DNA of 64,000 nt from Chromobacterium haemolyticum DSM 19808 (GCF_000711885.1 NZ_JONK01000004.1:1-64000); one strand, 5' to 3'. Numbered from the stretch's first letter, positions 37,065-46,140 are shown. Made by a program: numbers and translations. Notes: generated by a model from the sequence alone, not told the origin.

Positions 37065-37763
37065 TCAAGCCGCGGCGGAGCGATTGAGCAAGCGGTCCAG
37101 CGCCTCCAGCAGGGGGCGGGTGATGGCGGCGGCGGCGCGCGCGGCCTCGTCCGGCCGGCGCAGCCGGATGGCTTCGTAAATGGCGTGGTGGGCGGCGAGG
37201 TCAGGGTCCGGCAGGGCCTCATCGAGGATGGATTGCTGCACGTGTTGGCGCACCGCGCGCGAAAAATAAGCGTAGAGTTCCGCCAGTGCCTGGTTGCCGC
37301 TGGCGTTGGCGACGGCGAGATGAAATTCCAGATCTCGTTCGATGAAGTTTTCCAGAGGCTCCTGCGGCAGCCGCTCTCCACGCCGCGCGAGCGCGTCCGC
37401 TATCGCGCTGAGATCCGCTTCCGGGCAGCGGCTGGCGGCCAGCCGCGCGGCGTTTTCCTCCAGCATGCAGCGCACTTCCAGATGTTCGCGCAGGCTGGCG
37501 CGGCTGATGGCGCGCATGGCGTCGCCGGGGTTGACCGTGGCGCGCACATAACTGCCGTCGCCCTGGCGCACTTCCAGCAGGCCGGCGTAAAGCAGCACCC
37601 GCACGGCTTCGCGCACCGTGTTCCGGCTGACGCCCAACTGTTCCGCCAGTTCCGGCTCGGTGGGAATGCGCGCGCCTAACGGCCAATCGCCGTCCGCCAG
37701 CCGCTTGGCGATGTTCTCCACCGCAATGTCGACTAGCGAGCGTTTATAGGGAAGCGCCGACAT
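37065..37763 (-). CDS. GntR-family (FadR/FCD) transcriptional regulator
   Basis: The 232-residue protein has a winged helix-turn-helix in the first 75 residues (IPTEPELAEQLGVSRNTVREAVRVLLYAGLL) and an FCD ligand domain with the metal-binding Asp and His residues (D...HLAVANASGN, later AAHHAIYEAI). ATG 37763 has AGGAG at ideal spacing; ATG 37781 is possible but weaker. It should sense a small carboxylate and act on itself and the MFS gene. A palindrome just upstream is a candidate operator. Confidence 0.92.
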   Translation of the reverse strand: MSALPYKRSLVDIAVENIAKRLADGDWPLGARIPTEPELAEQLGVSRNTVREAVRVLLYAGLLEVRQGDGSYVRATVNPGDAMRAISRASLREHLEVRCMLEENAARLAASRCPEADLSAIADALARRGERLPQEPLENFIERDLEFHLAVANASGNQALAELYAYFSRAVRQHVQQSILDEALPDPDLAAHHAIYEAIRLRRPDEAARAAAAITRPLLEALDRLLNRSAAA

Positions 37764-37775
37764 GACTTGCTCCTG

Positions 37776-37798
37776 ATTCATCCAATCATCCGATGAAT
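37776..37798. promoter_or_regulatory. Candidate GntR operator
   Basis: ATTCATC (37776-37782) and GATGAAT (37792-37798) form a perfect inverted repeat with a 9-base spacer, which itself contains part of a CATC-C-GATG palindrome. It lies just before the GntR gene start, suited to autoregulation. Confidence 0.5.
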
Positions 37799-37856
37799 TT
37801 TAACGGGACAATACGGCACCGACAATGCTAAGTGGAAAACAAATAGCAAATATTAC

Positions 37857-39401
37857 TTAAGCATAAGTGGAGATGCCGTTGCCGCTATTGTTGTTGGACA
37901 GGCCCAGGCCGTTGTTCAGAATCTGGGCACTGACCGCATAGGGCGCGCCCAGGGAGTAGACCATCGCGTACAGCGACAGCGCGCTGATCTGTTGCGCGCT
38001 CAGTTGGATGGAGCCGGACTGATTGACCGTCAAGGAGGAGAGATTGGCGGGAATGGTGTTGGAAGCCGGAGTGGCGGATTGTCGTATTTGTTGACTGAAT
38101 TGCATTTTCTGCAAGGCGGTCAGGGTTTGCGGGATGGTGCCGTTGCCGTAGGAAGCGTAGCTATTGGCCAGCCAGTTCAATGCCCTGGCGGCGGTGTAGA
38201 GCAGGTTGGCCACGCCTTGGGAGTCGCTGCTGTAAGCGCTTTGCAGGCTGTTGTTGCTCAGGCTGAGGCTGCCCATCTGGCCGAACTGTTGCGGATACTG
38301 GAAGTTGAGGCCGATCTGGTTCAGCTTGACCAGCAGCGAGCTGCCGTTGCTGTAACTGGCGCTGGCCTGCTGGTTCATGCTGCTGGCCAATTGTTTGGCG
38401 ATAGGGTCGCGACTGAGCAGGCCGCCGCTGACCAGCAGCGCGTTCAGGCTGCCTTGCAGAGTGTTGAAAGCGTCGGCCAGGGATTGCGCCTGTCCGTTGA
38501 GGCCGTTCAGGTCCAGCTTGACTGAAATATTGGTGCTGCCGGTGGACAGCAAGTCCATCGACACCGAGGAGCCCAAGGAGATGCCGCTGTTGCCGGCGTT
38601 GGAGCCGGAGGCGCCGTTGATCAGGTAGTTGGCGTTTTGCGCGGCCTGGGTCTGGGTCAGGTTCTGGCCGCTGCCCACCGCCTGGGTTTGGTCGAAAGCG
38701 AGACGGGACAGGCCGTTTTGGTCTGTATTGTTGCCGTCGTTATCGCTGACCAGGATCTGAAAGTTGTTGCTGGTGCCGGTCTGGGCAGCGCTGATCTGCA
38801 ACTGATAATTGCCGGAGGCGTTCTGCACGATATTGGCCACCATGCCGACGCCGGAGCCGTTGATGGCGGTGGCGATGCTGGACAGCGTGCCGTTGTTGAT
38901 GGACAGCGTGGCCGAACTGCCGCTGGGAGTGAAGCTGGTGGCCGAGGTGGGCGAGGTGTAGGCGTAGCTGCCGGTCTTGATGGTCAGGGTGCCGCTGCCC
39001 ACCGCGGTGCTGCTGGTGTCCGGCAAGGTAAAGGCGGTGACTGCGCTGTGCGCCTGCGCCAGCTGCGAGATCGATACGCTGTAATTGCCGTTTTGCGCGC
39101 CGGCGGCGGTGGAAACGCGGGCCACCGACGGGTTGCTGCTGCTGCCGCTGATGGAATTGTTGACCGCGTATGGGGAATAAATCTGCTGCAGGCTGTCCTG
39201 GAAGATATTCAGGCTGGACAGCAATTGGCCCAGCCCGGAAATCAGCACCACATTGGGATCGGTGCCGGCGCTTTGCGAGCTGTTGCCGCTGCGGATGAGC
39301 GGGACAATGGGAGATGAGCCCAATAAACCGCTCAAGAGTTGATTGTTATTGCCGAAAAGCGATAACAGCGGATTGTAATTTCCGAGGATATTGTTTGCCA
39401 T
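37857..39401 (-). CDS. Orphan FliD-like (flagellar hook-associated protein 2-like) protein
   Basis: The 514-residue protein is very rich in Ser, Asn, Gln and Gly and has no cysteine, as in flagellar axial proteins. Residues about 95-150 (VARVSTAAGAQNGNYSVSISQLAQAHSAVTAF) resemble the FliD N-terminal region. Residues about 230-330 (LSRLAFDQTQ...NANYLINGASGS) resemble the FliD central domain with its N-A-x-Y/F-x-x-N/D-G pattern. No other flagellar gene is in the window. It could be a secreted or capping paralogue, or a relic; I cannot say which. It is monocistronic. Confidence 0.65.
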   Translation of the reverse strand: MANNILGNYNPLLSLFGNNNQLLSGLLGSSPIVPLIRSGNSSQSAGTDPNVVLISGLGQLLSSLNIFQDSLQQIYSPYAVNNSISGSSSNPSVARVSTAAGAQNGNYSVSISQLAQAHSAVTAFTLPDTSSTAVGSGTLTIKTGSYAYTSPTSATSFTPSGSSATLSINNGTLSSIATAINGSGVGMVANIVQNASGNYQLQISAAQTGTSNNFQILVSDNDGNNTDQNGLSRLAFDQTQAVGSGQNLTQTQAAQNANYLINGASGSNAGNSGISLGSSVSMDLLSTGSTNISVKLDLNGLNGQAQSLADAFNTLQGSLNALLVSGGLLSRDPIAKQLASSMNQQASASYSNGSSLLVKLNQIGLNFQYPQQFGQMGSLSLSNNSLQSAYSSDSQGVANLLYTAARALNWLANSYASYGNGTIPQTLTALQKMQFSQQIRQSATPASNTIPANLSSLTVNQSGSIQLSAQQISALSLYAMVYSLGAPYAVSAQILNNGLGLSNNNSGNGISTYA

Positions 39402-39505
39402 GGCTCACCCGCAGAATCCCTGTTGCCACCTCTCAGTGTAGGTGAAGAATCAGGGATTTGCCGGTGAGCGGGCTGTCCCGGCGGACAGGCCGCCGGGAAG
39501 GAGAC

Positions 39506-39769
39506 TTACTTGGCCGGGGCCGCGTCCTTCACGCATTTCTTCACGAAGCTGGCCTTGGCCGCGCCGGCCAGTTTCTTCTCGGCGGCTTTGGCGTCACAGC
39601 TTTTTTGGGCGTTGGCGGCGGCGCCGTCTTTCTCGCATTTCTTCAGGAAGCTGCTCTTGGCGGCGCCGGCCAGTTTTTTCTCGGCGGCTTTGGCGTCGCA
39701 GGCGGCGTCAGCCAGCGCCAGGTTGGCGGAAGTCAGGGCCAGAACAGCGATCATCAGGTATTTGCGCAT
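39506..39769 (-). CDS. psiF: PsiF-repeat periplasmic protein
   Basis: The 87-residue protein has a signal peptide (MRKYLMIAVLALTSANLALA) and two nearly identical PsiF repeats, each beginning CDAKAAEKKLAGAAK and ending SFxKKCxKD. Each repeat holds two cysteines. In E. coli psiF is phosphate-starvation inducible and lies next to phoA; its role is unknown. No phosphate gene is nearby here, and I saw no Pho box. Confidence 0.9.
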   Translation of the reverse strand: MRKYLMIAVLALTSANLALADAACDAKAAEKKLAGAAKSSFLKKCEKDGAAANAQKSCDAKAAEKKLAGAAKASFVKKCVKDAAPAK

Positions 39770-39928
39770 GATTCATCCTTAGTAGGGCGGGTTGTCGGTC
39801 CCATGACGGGCGAGAAAAACGATACTCCAAGTTATAGCGCATGAACACTGCATTTTGTTGACGTCATGTAACGGCTTGCATCAATAGATATCAGTATCGT
39901 TAGCAAAATCGACAAGGGGTCAAAGCGC

Positions 39929-39938
39929 GAACAGGTTC
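39929..39938. repeat. Solo terminus of the R-type repeat at the modB stop
   Basis: GAACAGGTTC, identical to the right end of R7 and R8, is followed by TCA (39939-39941), the antisense of the modB stop TGA. No left half is present, so it is a remnant, or chance. Confidence 0.35.
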
Positions 39939-40613
39939 TCAGTCGTAGCGGCGCTGACGCGCGTTGAGACGATAAACCAGGGCCAGGGTGGAGAAGGCGA
40001 ACAAGACCAGCAATAGCCCCAGACGGTGCGCGCTGGCGTAGTCCGCCTGCTCAACATGGTTGTACAGCGCGATGGAAATGACCCGGGTTTCCCCTTCGAT
40101 ATTGCCGCCTATCATCAGCACCACCCCGAACTCGCCCACGGTGTGGGCGAAGCCCATGCTGGCGGCGGCGAGCACGCCGGAACGACAGCTGGGCAGAATG
40201 ACGCGGGTCAGCCGCTGCCAGCGGTTGGCGCCCAGCATCATCGCGGTTTCGATTTCCTCGCGCCGCACCGCGTTGAAGCTGACGATGAGCGGCTGCAGCA
40301 CGAAGGGCAGGGAATACAGCACCGAGGCGATGATCAGCCCCTGAAAGGTGAAGGCGAGGCCGGGCCAGCCCAGCCAGGCGGTCAGCTGGCCGATGGGACC
40401 ATGCGGGCCGAAGGCCACCAGTAGATAGAAGCCCAGCACCGTGGGCGGCAGCACCAGCGGCAAGGTTGCGCCGGCCTCTATCACCGGTTTGAGGCGGGAG
40501 CGCGTGCGCGACAGCCACCAGCCCAGCGGCACGCACAGCACGAGCAGGATCAGGGTGCTGATGGCGGCCAGCCGCAGCGTGAGGGCGATGGCCGCCCATT
40601 CGGAAGCCGTCAT
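39939..40613 (-). CDS. modB: Molybdate ABC transporter permease ModB
   Basis: The 224-residue protein has five to six membrane helices and the inner-membrane permease EAA-type loop (EEIETAMMLGANRWQRLTRVILP). N-terminal residues (LRLAAISTLILLVLCVPLGWWLS) fit ModB. It moves molybdate delivered by ModA, powered by a ModC ATPase. Its ATG overlaps the modA stop by four bases. No modC follows: the next gene, psiF, is unrelated. Confidence 0.93.
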   Translation of the reverse strand: MTASEWAAIALTLRLAAISTLILLVLCVPLGWWLSRTRSRLKPVIEAGATLPLVLPPTVLGFYLLVAFGPHGPIGQLTAWLGWPGLAFTFQGLIIASVLYSLPFVLQPLIVSFNAVRREEIETAMMLGANRWQRLTRVILPSCRSGVLAAASMGFAHTVGEFGVVLMIGGNIEGETRVISIALYNHVEQADYASAHRLGLLLVLFAFSTLALVYRLNARQRRYD

Positions 40614-41338
40614 TGCGCGAAGTCGTAGCCCGCTTTCTTGATCAGCGCGCGCGCCTTGTCGCCCTTGAGGAAGGCGAGAAAGGCCCTGGCCGCCGGGGTG
40701 TCGCGCACGAGCAGCGCGTCCTGGCGGATGGGCTGATGCAGCTTGGCGGGCACCAGCCAGTAGTGCTTGGAGATGCCTTGCTCCAACAATTGCGCGTAAG
40801 CGACGAAGGCGAAGTCGGCTCCGCCGACTTGGGCGAACTGCATGGTCTGGCTGATATTGTCGCCGGTGACGAACTTGGGCTTGAGCGCGTCGGCGAGCTT
40901 CAGCGCGGTCAGGGTTTCCATCGCGGCGCGGCCGTAGGGCGCGGCCGCCGGGTTGGCGATGGCCAGTTTGTTGAAGTTGCCGCCGCGCAGCGCGGCTTCG
41001 CCCGCGTCGTCGCGCTGCTTGCTCCATAACGCGAGTTTGCCGATGGCGTAGGTGAAGCGGCTGTCGGGTTTGCCTATCTTGTCGCGCAGCAATTCGGCAG
41101 GGCGTTCGTCGTCCGCGGACAGGAACACGTCAAACGGCGCGCCCTGGCGGATCTGCGCGGCCAGCTTGCCGGAAGCGCCGCCGCTAGCCTTGATGTCGTG
41201 GCCGCTGGCTGCCTTGAACTCCACCGCGACCTTGTCCAGCGTCTGCTGGAAATTGCTGGCGACCGCCACGGTGACGGTGTCGGCGGCGGCGAACAGCGGG
41301 GACAGCAACAGCAACAAGCTCAAGACTTTGCGCGGCAT
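40610..41338 (-). CDS. modA: Molybdate-binding periplasmic protein ModA
   Basis: The 242-residue protein has a signal peptide (MPRKVLSLLLLLSPLFAAA) and the ModA-type fold: VAVASNFQQTLDKVA, SGGASGKLAAQIRQGAPFDVFLSAD, and VGGADFAFVAYAQ near the C-terminus. It binds molybdate or tungstate in the periplasm. ATG 41338 is preceded by AGGAAG. No ModE-type palindrome was found in the short upstream region. Confidence 0.94.
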   Translation of the reverse strand: MPRKVLSLLLLLSPLFAAADTVTVAVASNFQQTLDKVAVEFKAASGHDIKASGGASGKLAAQIRQGAPFDVFLSADDERPAELLRDKIGKPDSRFTYAIGKLALWSKQRDDAGEAALRGGNFNKLAIANPAAAPYGRAAMETLTALKLADALKPKFVTGDNISQTMQFAQVGGADFAFVAYAQLLEQGISKHYWLVPAKLHQPIRQDALLVRDTPAARAFLAFLKGDKARALIKKAGYDFAQ

Positions 41339-41395
41339 GGTCTGCTTCCTGACAGGGTATGAGGCGACCATTATGCCGCCAGCCCGGGCGCTAGC

Positions 41396-42076
41396 CTACT
41401 CCCCAAACGGTGTAGCCGCCGCCAAGTGTTGGGCCATCTGCCGCGCGTGATGGCGGCTCCAAAGGTCGACGCGCTGTTGCAGCCACTCCGCGTTGGATGG
41501 TTGCGCGTCGTCCGGATTGAATTCTTTTCCCAGCAGGTTGACGCCGCCGGCCAGCAGCAATCCGGACTCCGAGTCCTCCAGCTGGCCTATGGTGGAGACT
41601 TGGGCGAGGTAGGGGTCGATGTCGTCGGCGAAGCGGGCCAGATTGAGTGAGGCCTGCAATGGCCGCCGCGCATCCGGTCCGGCCAGTTCCTTCAGCATGT
41701 CGCCCACCGCCACGCGCAGTCGGGCGATGCCCGGTCCGGCCGCGTCGGCCACCGGCAGCCCCTCGAGGCATAGCGCCCGGGCCAGGCTGTTGCGGTAGCA
41801 GGCGTCGAGCCGGTTATGCTCATCCGCCGCCGTGGCCTGCCATTGGCCGTCCGCTTGGCGGCCCAGAAAGATCAGCGGTTCGATCAGGATGCCGTGATAG
41901 CGTTTCAGATCAACGCCGGGCTGCAGGTAGAGCACCTGGCCGGCATGATCCGGGCTGGGGTGGAAGGCTTCGCTGGGCAGCAGGACCAGATTCTCCGGCT
42001 TGTCCCCGGCGTGACCGATATTGGCCAGCAAGGCGGAAGCCATCAGCGCGCAGGCGAGTTTAAAGAAGGGTTTCAT
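41396..42076 (-). CDS. Secreted hypothetical protein, paralogue of the upstream gene
   Basis: The 226-residue protein starts MKPFFKLACALMASALLANIGHAG, a signal peptide without a lipobox at the cleavage site. The core LYLQPGVDLKRYHGILIEPLIFLGRQADGQWQ recalls DUF3313-type envelope proteins, but I am not sure of the family. It shares its start (MKPFFxLxCAL), the Y-H-(G/A)-(I/L)-(L/I)-(I/V)-E-P-L core and the IxPYLxxVSxxxQLED block with the protein encoded at 42183-42860. The two are tandem duplicates. No function can be given. Confidence 0.75.
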   Translation of the reverse strand: MKPFFKLACALMASALLANIGHAGDKPENLVLLPSEAFHPSPDHAGQVLYLQPGVDLKRYHGILIEPLIFLGRQADGQWQATAADEHNRLDACYRNSLARALCLEGLPVADAAGPGIARLRVAVGDMLKELAGPDARRPLQASLNLARFADDIDPYLAQVSTIGQLEDSESGLLLAGGVNLLGKEFNPDDAQPSNAEWLQQRVDLWSRHHARQMAQHLAAATPFGE

Positions 42077-42182
42077 CGTGCGGGCTCAATGGGGATTGCG
42101 TGGGAGATGGACTGCGGCCGCCCAGCGGCGTTCCATCGATATTGTTGCGACTTTGTGACGAGGCGGACTATCTTCATGCGGT

Positions 42183-42860
42183 TTATTGCGCAGGCGAGGC
42201 CGCGCCGTGCCGCGCTGTCGGCGTCAATTGCTGGCGCAGCAACGGGGACCAATCCTGGATCAGCAATTGCCGCCAGCCGTCGTCCTCGTCGCTGGCTTCG
42301 GCTTCGGCCTGTGACTGCATGGTGACGCCGCCGGCGACCACGCCTCGTCCCATCGCGTCTTCCAATTGAGACACCGAGGACACCAGTTGCAGATACGGTT
42401 CTATATTGGAAGCCATGCAAGGCAGCTGCAGGGCCACGTGACTGCTGCTCAACGGTTGGCTGTCTTGGGCGATCCGAGACTGGCGCGCCGCCACCGCGAT
42501 GCGCAAGCGCAGCACGCCTGGGGTGGCGATGTCGGTCAGCGCGATCGGCCAAGCTTGCAACAGCGCGGCCACTTGGCGGCGCAGGATCTGGTTGACGATT
42601 TCTTGTTCCGCGGCTTGCAGTAACTGCCAGCCGCCGTCCTGTTGCCGGTTCAGCAGCAACAGCGGTTCCACGATCAGCGCGTGGTAGTCGTTCAGCGCCG
42701 TGGGCGATTGCAGGTAAGTCAATTGCTGCGCATGCCGGCCTTGCCGGAAGGCTGCCATCGGCAGGCGCCATAAATCCCTGTCGGTCTGCCGGACTGCCGC
42801 CAATCTGGCCAGCGCCGTCCAGGCCACCAATGCGCATCCCAGATTGAAGAATGGCTTCAT
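42183..42860 (-). CDS. Secreted hypothetical protein, tandem paralogue
   Basis: The 225-residue protein starts MKPFFNLGCALVAWTALARLAAV, a probable signal peptide. Core segments YLQSPTALNDYHALIVEPLLLL and IEPYLQLVSSVSQLEDA align with its downstream paralogue. The pair differs across most other positions, so the duplication is old. ATG 42860 is chosen because the paralogue begins at the same residue; the ribosome site is weak. Role unknown; cell-envelope location likely. Confidence 0.72.
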   Translation of the reverse strand: MKPFFNLGCALVAWTALARLAAVRQTDRDLWRLPMAAFRQGRHAQQLTYLQSPTALNDYHALIVEPLLLLNRQQDGGWQLLQAAEQEIVNQILRRQVAALLQAWPIALTDIATPGVLRLRIAVAARQSRIAQDSQPLSSSHVALQLPCMASNIEPYLQLVSSVSQLEDAMGRGVVAGGVTMQSQAEAEASDEDDGWRQLLIQDWSPLLRQQLTPTARHGAASPAQ

Positions 42861-43058
42861 GAAAAGACTCGCATCATTTAAGCAGTCCATTTAATCAGGT
42901 ATAGAACGCGAGCAAAACTATGCAAAATGGAAAGGTGGACAGTTGATTTGGCGCAAACTTTGCTTGATTGCGGGAGGAAGGCCTGACATGTCGGTCAGGC
43001 CGGCTTGTCTGGTATCATGCGCGATCGTTCCGCTGCGCTGCCTGATTCTTTCCGTCAA

Positions 43059-44051
43059 ATGATGAAAACACTGTTTCGCCTGATGTTGCTGTGCCTCGCG
43101 CTGGGCTGTGCCTGGCTGGCCTGGGTGGTTCTGATTCCGGTTGGTTTGCCGGAAGCCGGTTACAAGCTGACCGTGGGGCCCAACCGCACCCTGAGCCAAG
43201 TGGCGCGCGGGCTGGAACAGGAGGGAGTGGTTCGCAGCCGCCAGGTGATGGTGGCCCTGGCCCGCCTGCAAGGCGTGGACCGCAAGATCAAGGCGGGTCT
43301 GTATCGTTTCGACGGCCAGGCATCGATGCTGGACATCTTGAACCGCTTGGCCGATGGCCACCCTGACGAGGCCAGCCTGACGGTGATCGAGGGCTGGACC
43401 TTCCGTCAGTTCCGTCAGGCGATAGACCGCAACCCGGATATCCAGCACACCGCCAAGGACTGGAGCGACGAGGAGATCATGCGGCGGCTCGGCTTTGGCG
43501 ACGCCAAGCCGGAAGGCCTGTTCTTTCCCAGCACCTATTTGTTCAGCCCGGGCATAGAAGACGCAGAACTGTACCGGCAGGCTTTCAGCGCCATGCAGCA
43601 ACGGTTGGAGGCGGCCTGGGCGGCGCGCAAGCCGGAGCTGCCTTACCGCACGCCTTACGAACTGCTGATCATGGCCAGCCTGATCGAAAAGGAAACCGGC
43701 GAAGACGCCGACCGTCCAATGGTGGCCGGGGTGTTCGTCAACCGTTTGAAGCAGGGCATGCGGCTGCAGACCGACCCATCGGTGATCTACGGCATGGGCA
43801 GCCTGTATCAGGGCAAGATAGGCAAGGCTGATCTGCGCCGCGACACGCCTTACAATACGTATACCCGCGCCGGGCTGACGCCGACGCCCATCGCCTTGCC
43901 GGGCAAGGCGGCGCTGGACGCGGCGGCTAATCCGGCCGCAACCAACGCCCTGTATTTCGTCGCCCGAGGCGACGGCACCTCGCACTTTTCCGCGACGCTG
44001 GACGAACACAACCAGGCGGTGCGCAAATACATCTTGAAGAAAGGACAGTAA
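43059..44051 (+). CDS. mltG: Endolytic murein transglycosylase MltG
   Basis: The 330-residue protein has one N-terminal membrane helix ([19 protein letters not shown]), a LysM-like stretch and the YceG domain with the catalytic Glu in [12 protein letters not shown]. It cleaves nascent glycan strands and sets their length. Tandem ATG codons at 43059 and 43062 are both possible. It overlaps tmk by one base. The upstream partner pabC, usual in gammaproteobacteria, is absent. Confidence 0.94.
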   Translation: MMKTLFRLMLLCLALGCAWLAWVVLIPVGLPEAGYKLTVGPNRTLSQVARGLEQEGVVRSRQVMVALARLQGVDRKIKAGLYRFDGQASMLDILNRLADGHPDEASLTVIEGWTFRQFRQAIDRNPDIQHTAKDWSDEEIMRRLGFGDAKPEGLFFPSTYLFSPGIEDAELYRQAFSAMQQRLEAAWAARKPELPYRTPYELLIMASLIEKETGEDADRPMVAGVFVNRLKQGMRLQTDPSVIYGMGSLYQGKIGKADLRRDTPYNTYTRAGLTPTPIALPGKAALDAAANPAATNALYFVARGDGTSHFSATLDEHNQAVRKYILKKGQ

Positions 44052-44686
44052 TGGCGCTAGAGCAGCAACGCGGCCGCTTCATCAGCCTGGAGGGCATAGA
44101 CGGCGCCGGGAAGAGCACCCATCTGACCTTTATCCGCGATTGGCTGACGCAACACGGCGTCGACGCCGTATTCACCCGCGAGCCGGGCGGCACTCCGCTG
44201 GGAGAAAAAATCCGCGAACTGCTGTTGGCGGTGGACACCGAGGCCTCGCTGGACGCGGAAACCCTGCTGGTGTTCGCCTCGCGCCAGCAATTGCTGCACA
44301 GCGTGATCGAGCCCGCGCTCGCCGCCGGCCAGTGGCTGGTGTCCGACCGCTTCACCGATTCCACCTTCGCCTTCCAGGGCGGCGGCCGGGGCGTGCCCTT
44401 CGAGCGCATCGCCGAACTGGAGCAATGGGTGCAGCACGGTTTGCAGCCGGATCTGACCTTGCTGTTCGACTTGCCGCTGGAGGTGGCGGCCGAGCGCATG
44501 TCCAAGACCCGCCAGCTGGATCGCTTTGAGCAGGAAAAAGCCGATTTCCACGTGCGCGTGCGGGAAGCTTATCTGCGGCGCGCCGCCGGCCAGCCGCGTT
44601 TCGCGGTGCTGGACGCCAGCCGTTCCATCGCAGAGATCCAGGTGGATATCGCGGCCTGCTTGCAAAAACTGCTGGAGGCCGCGTGA
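44051..44686 (+). CDS. tmk: Thymidylate kinase
   Basis: The 211-residue protein has the P-loop GIDGAGKST, the [15 protein letters not shown] substrate segment and the lid [13 protein letters not shown]. It phosphorylates dTMP to dTDP. The overlaps with mltG (one base) and holB (stop/start TGATG) show one operon. Confidence 0.97.
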   Translation: MALEQQRGRFISLEGIDGAGKSTHLTFIRDWLTQHGVDAVFTREPGGTPLGEKIRELLLAVDTEASLDAETLLVFASRQQLLHSVIEPALAAGQWLVSDRFTDSTFAFQGGGRGVPFERIAELEQWVQHGLQPDLTLLFDLPLEVAAERMSKTRQLDRFEQEKADFHVRVREAYLRRAAGQPRFAVLDASRSIAEIQVDIAACLQKLLEAA

Positions 44687-45699
44687 TGCTGCTGCCCTGG
44701 CAACAAGGCGACTGGGCGCGGCTGAACGCCGAGCGCGACCGCCTGCCCAACGCCTGGTTGTTCACCGGCGCGGCGGGCATCGGCAAACTGGAGTTCGCTG
44801 AATATCTGGCCCAGTCCTTGCTATGCGAACGCCCCCAAGCCGGTCACCGTCCTTGCGGCGAATGCGAAGCCTGTCGTTGGTATCTGCACGGCACTCATCC
44901 GGACTTCCGCCGCTTGTCGCCGCTGGGCGATGAGGACGAAGAAGGCAAGGAGGGCGCGGAGGGCAAGAAGGTCAGCCGCAAGCTGCCGGTGATCAAAATC
45001 GAGGCGGTGCGCGAGGTGATCGACTTCGCTCATCTGAGCGCGCATCGCGCCGGCCGGCGCATCGTGCTGGTGGAACCGGCGGAAAGCCTGAATCCGGCCG
45101 CCGCCAACGCCTTGCTCAAAATCCTGGAAGAACCGCCGGCGGAGGTCTTGTTTCTGCTGGTGGCGCATGCGCCCCAGCGCCTGCTGCCCACCATACGCAG
45201 CCGCTGCCGCCAATTTCCGCTGACGCGGCCGGACCAGGCGCAAGCGCTGGCCTGGCTGCGCGAGCAAGGCGTGGCCGACGCCGAACTGGAGCTGGCCCAC
45301 AATGGTGGCGCGCCGCTGTTCGACCACGATCCGGCGCTGGCCAAGCTGCGTGGCCAGTTTGTTCAAGGACTGGCCCAACCCAGCTTCGCCAATGTGCTGC
45401 AGCTGGCGGAGGCGGTGGATAAACAGAAACTGCCGCTGTTGCTGCCCATCGGCTGGCTGATGAAATGGCTGCATGATCTAGCGAGTTTGAGACTGGCCGG
45501 TTTGCTCCGCTATTATCCAGATCAGGAGCGCGCCTTGCAGCAGCTGTCGGCGCGCGCCGACATCGCGCAATTGATGGCGTGTCAGCAAACGCTCAACCAA
45601 CTGGCGCCGTTTGGCCAGCATACGCTGAACACGCGCTTGCAATTGGAGGCGGTGCTGATGGACTATCTCAAGATATTCGCCAGCGGCAAGGCCGCCTGA
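44686..45699 (+). CDS. holB: DNA polymerase III delta-prime subunit
   Basis: The 337-residue protein has a degenerate P-loop (GAAGIGKLEFAEYLAQ), a zinc-binding set (CGECEACRW with an upstream cysteine) and SRC motif in IRSRCRQF. It is part of the clamp loader. An acidic/basic insert (DEDEEGKEGAEGKK, about residues 84-97) interrupts the usual sequence. ATG 44686 overlaps the tmk stop. Confidence 0.95.
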   Translation: MLLPWQQGDWARLNAERDRLPNAWLFTGAAGIGKLEFAEYLAQSLLCERPQAGHRPCGECEACRWYLHGTHPDFRRLSPLGDEDEEGKEGAEGKKVSRKLPVIKIEAVREVIDFAHLSAHRAGRRIVLVEPAESLNPAAANALLKILEEPPAEVLFLLVAHAPQRLLPTIRSRCRQFPLTRPDQAQALAWLREQGVADAELELAHNGGAPLFDHDPALAKLRGQFVQGLAQPSFANVLQLAEAVDKQKLPLLLPIGWLMKWLHDLASLRLAGLLRYYPDQERALQQLSARADIAQLMACQQTLNQLAPFGQHTLNTRLQLEAVLMDYLKIFASGKAA

Positions 45700-45717
45700 C
45701 ACTGAGGGTTAGCAAGT

Positions 45718-46092
45718 ATGGACACTTCCGCCACTCGCCCGGACCTCAACCCCAACCGTCCCGGGGTGCTGTCCCTGCACATCAAGGAGCGCAGCGCGCT
45801 GTTCGCCGCCTACATGCCCTTTGTGCGCCACGGCGGCATTTTCATTCCCACCAACAAGGAAATGAAGCTGGGCGAGGAAGTCTTCTTGCTGCTGACCTTG
45901 ATGGACGACCCGCAGCGCATCGCGGTGCAGGCCAAGGTGGTATGGCTGACGCCGGCCGGCGCCAACAACAGCCGGGTGCAGGGCGTCGGCGTCGAATTCG
46001 TCGCTGGAGATACCGGCAAGCAGGCCAAGGACAAGATCGAGGCCCTGCTCAGCGGTGTGCTCAACTCCAGCCGGCCCACCCATACCATGTGA
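45718..46092 (+). CDS. PilZ-domain protein (type IV pilus-associated)
   Basis: The 124-residue protein is a single PilZ domain. The position between holB and tatD matches pilZ of Pseudomonas and Neisseria, needed for type IV pilus assembly. The canonical c-di-GMP motif RxxxR is not present near the N-terminus, as in true PilZ, which does not bind the nucleotide. It follows holB by 18 bp. Confidence 0.88.
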   Translation: MDTSATRPDLNPNRPGVLSLHIKERSALFAAYMPFVRHGGIFIPTNKEMKLGEEVFLLLTLMDDPQRIAVQAKVVWLTPAGANNSRVQGVGVEFVAGDTGKQAKDKIEALLSGVLNSSRPTHTM

Positions 46093-46140
46093 TTGTTTTC
46101 GCGACGCGCATCCGCGCGCCGCAGTCTGATTGACGCAACT

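Noticed and set aside
39506-39769. Tandem repeat that might suggest a CRISPR array
   Set aside because: There are only two units, and they encode PsiF repeats in one open frame.
41339-41395. Molybdenum-cofactor riboswitch or ModE site before modA
   Set aside because: The gap is short and shows neither the aptamer's conserved segments nor a ModE-type palindrome.
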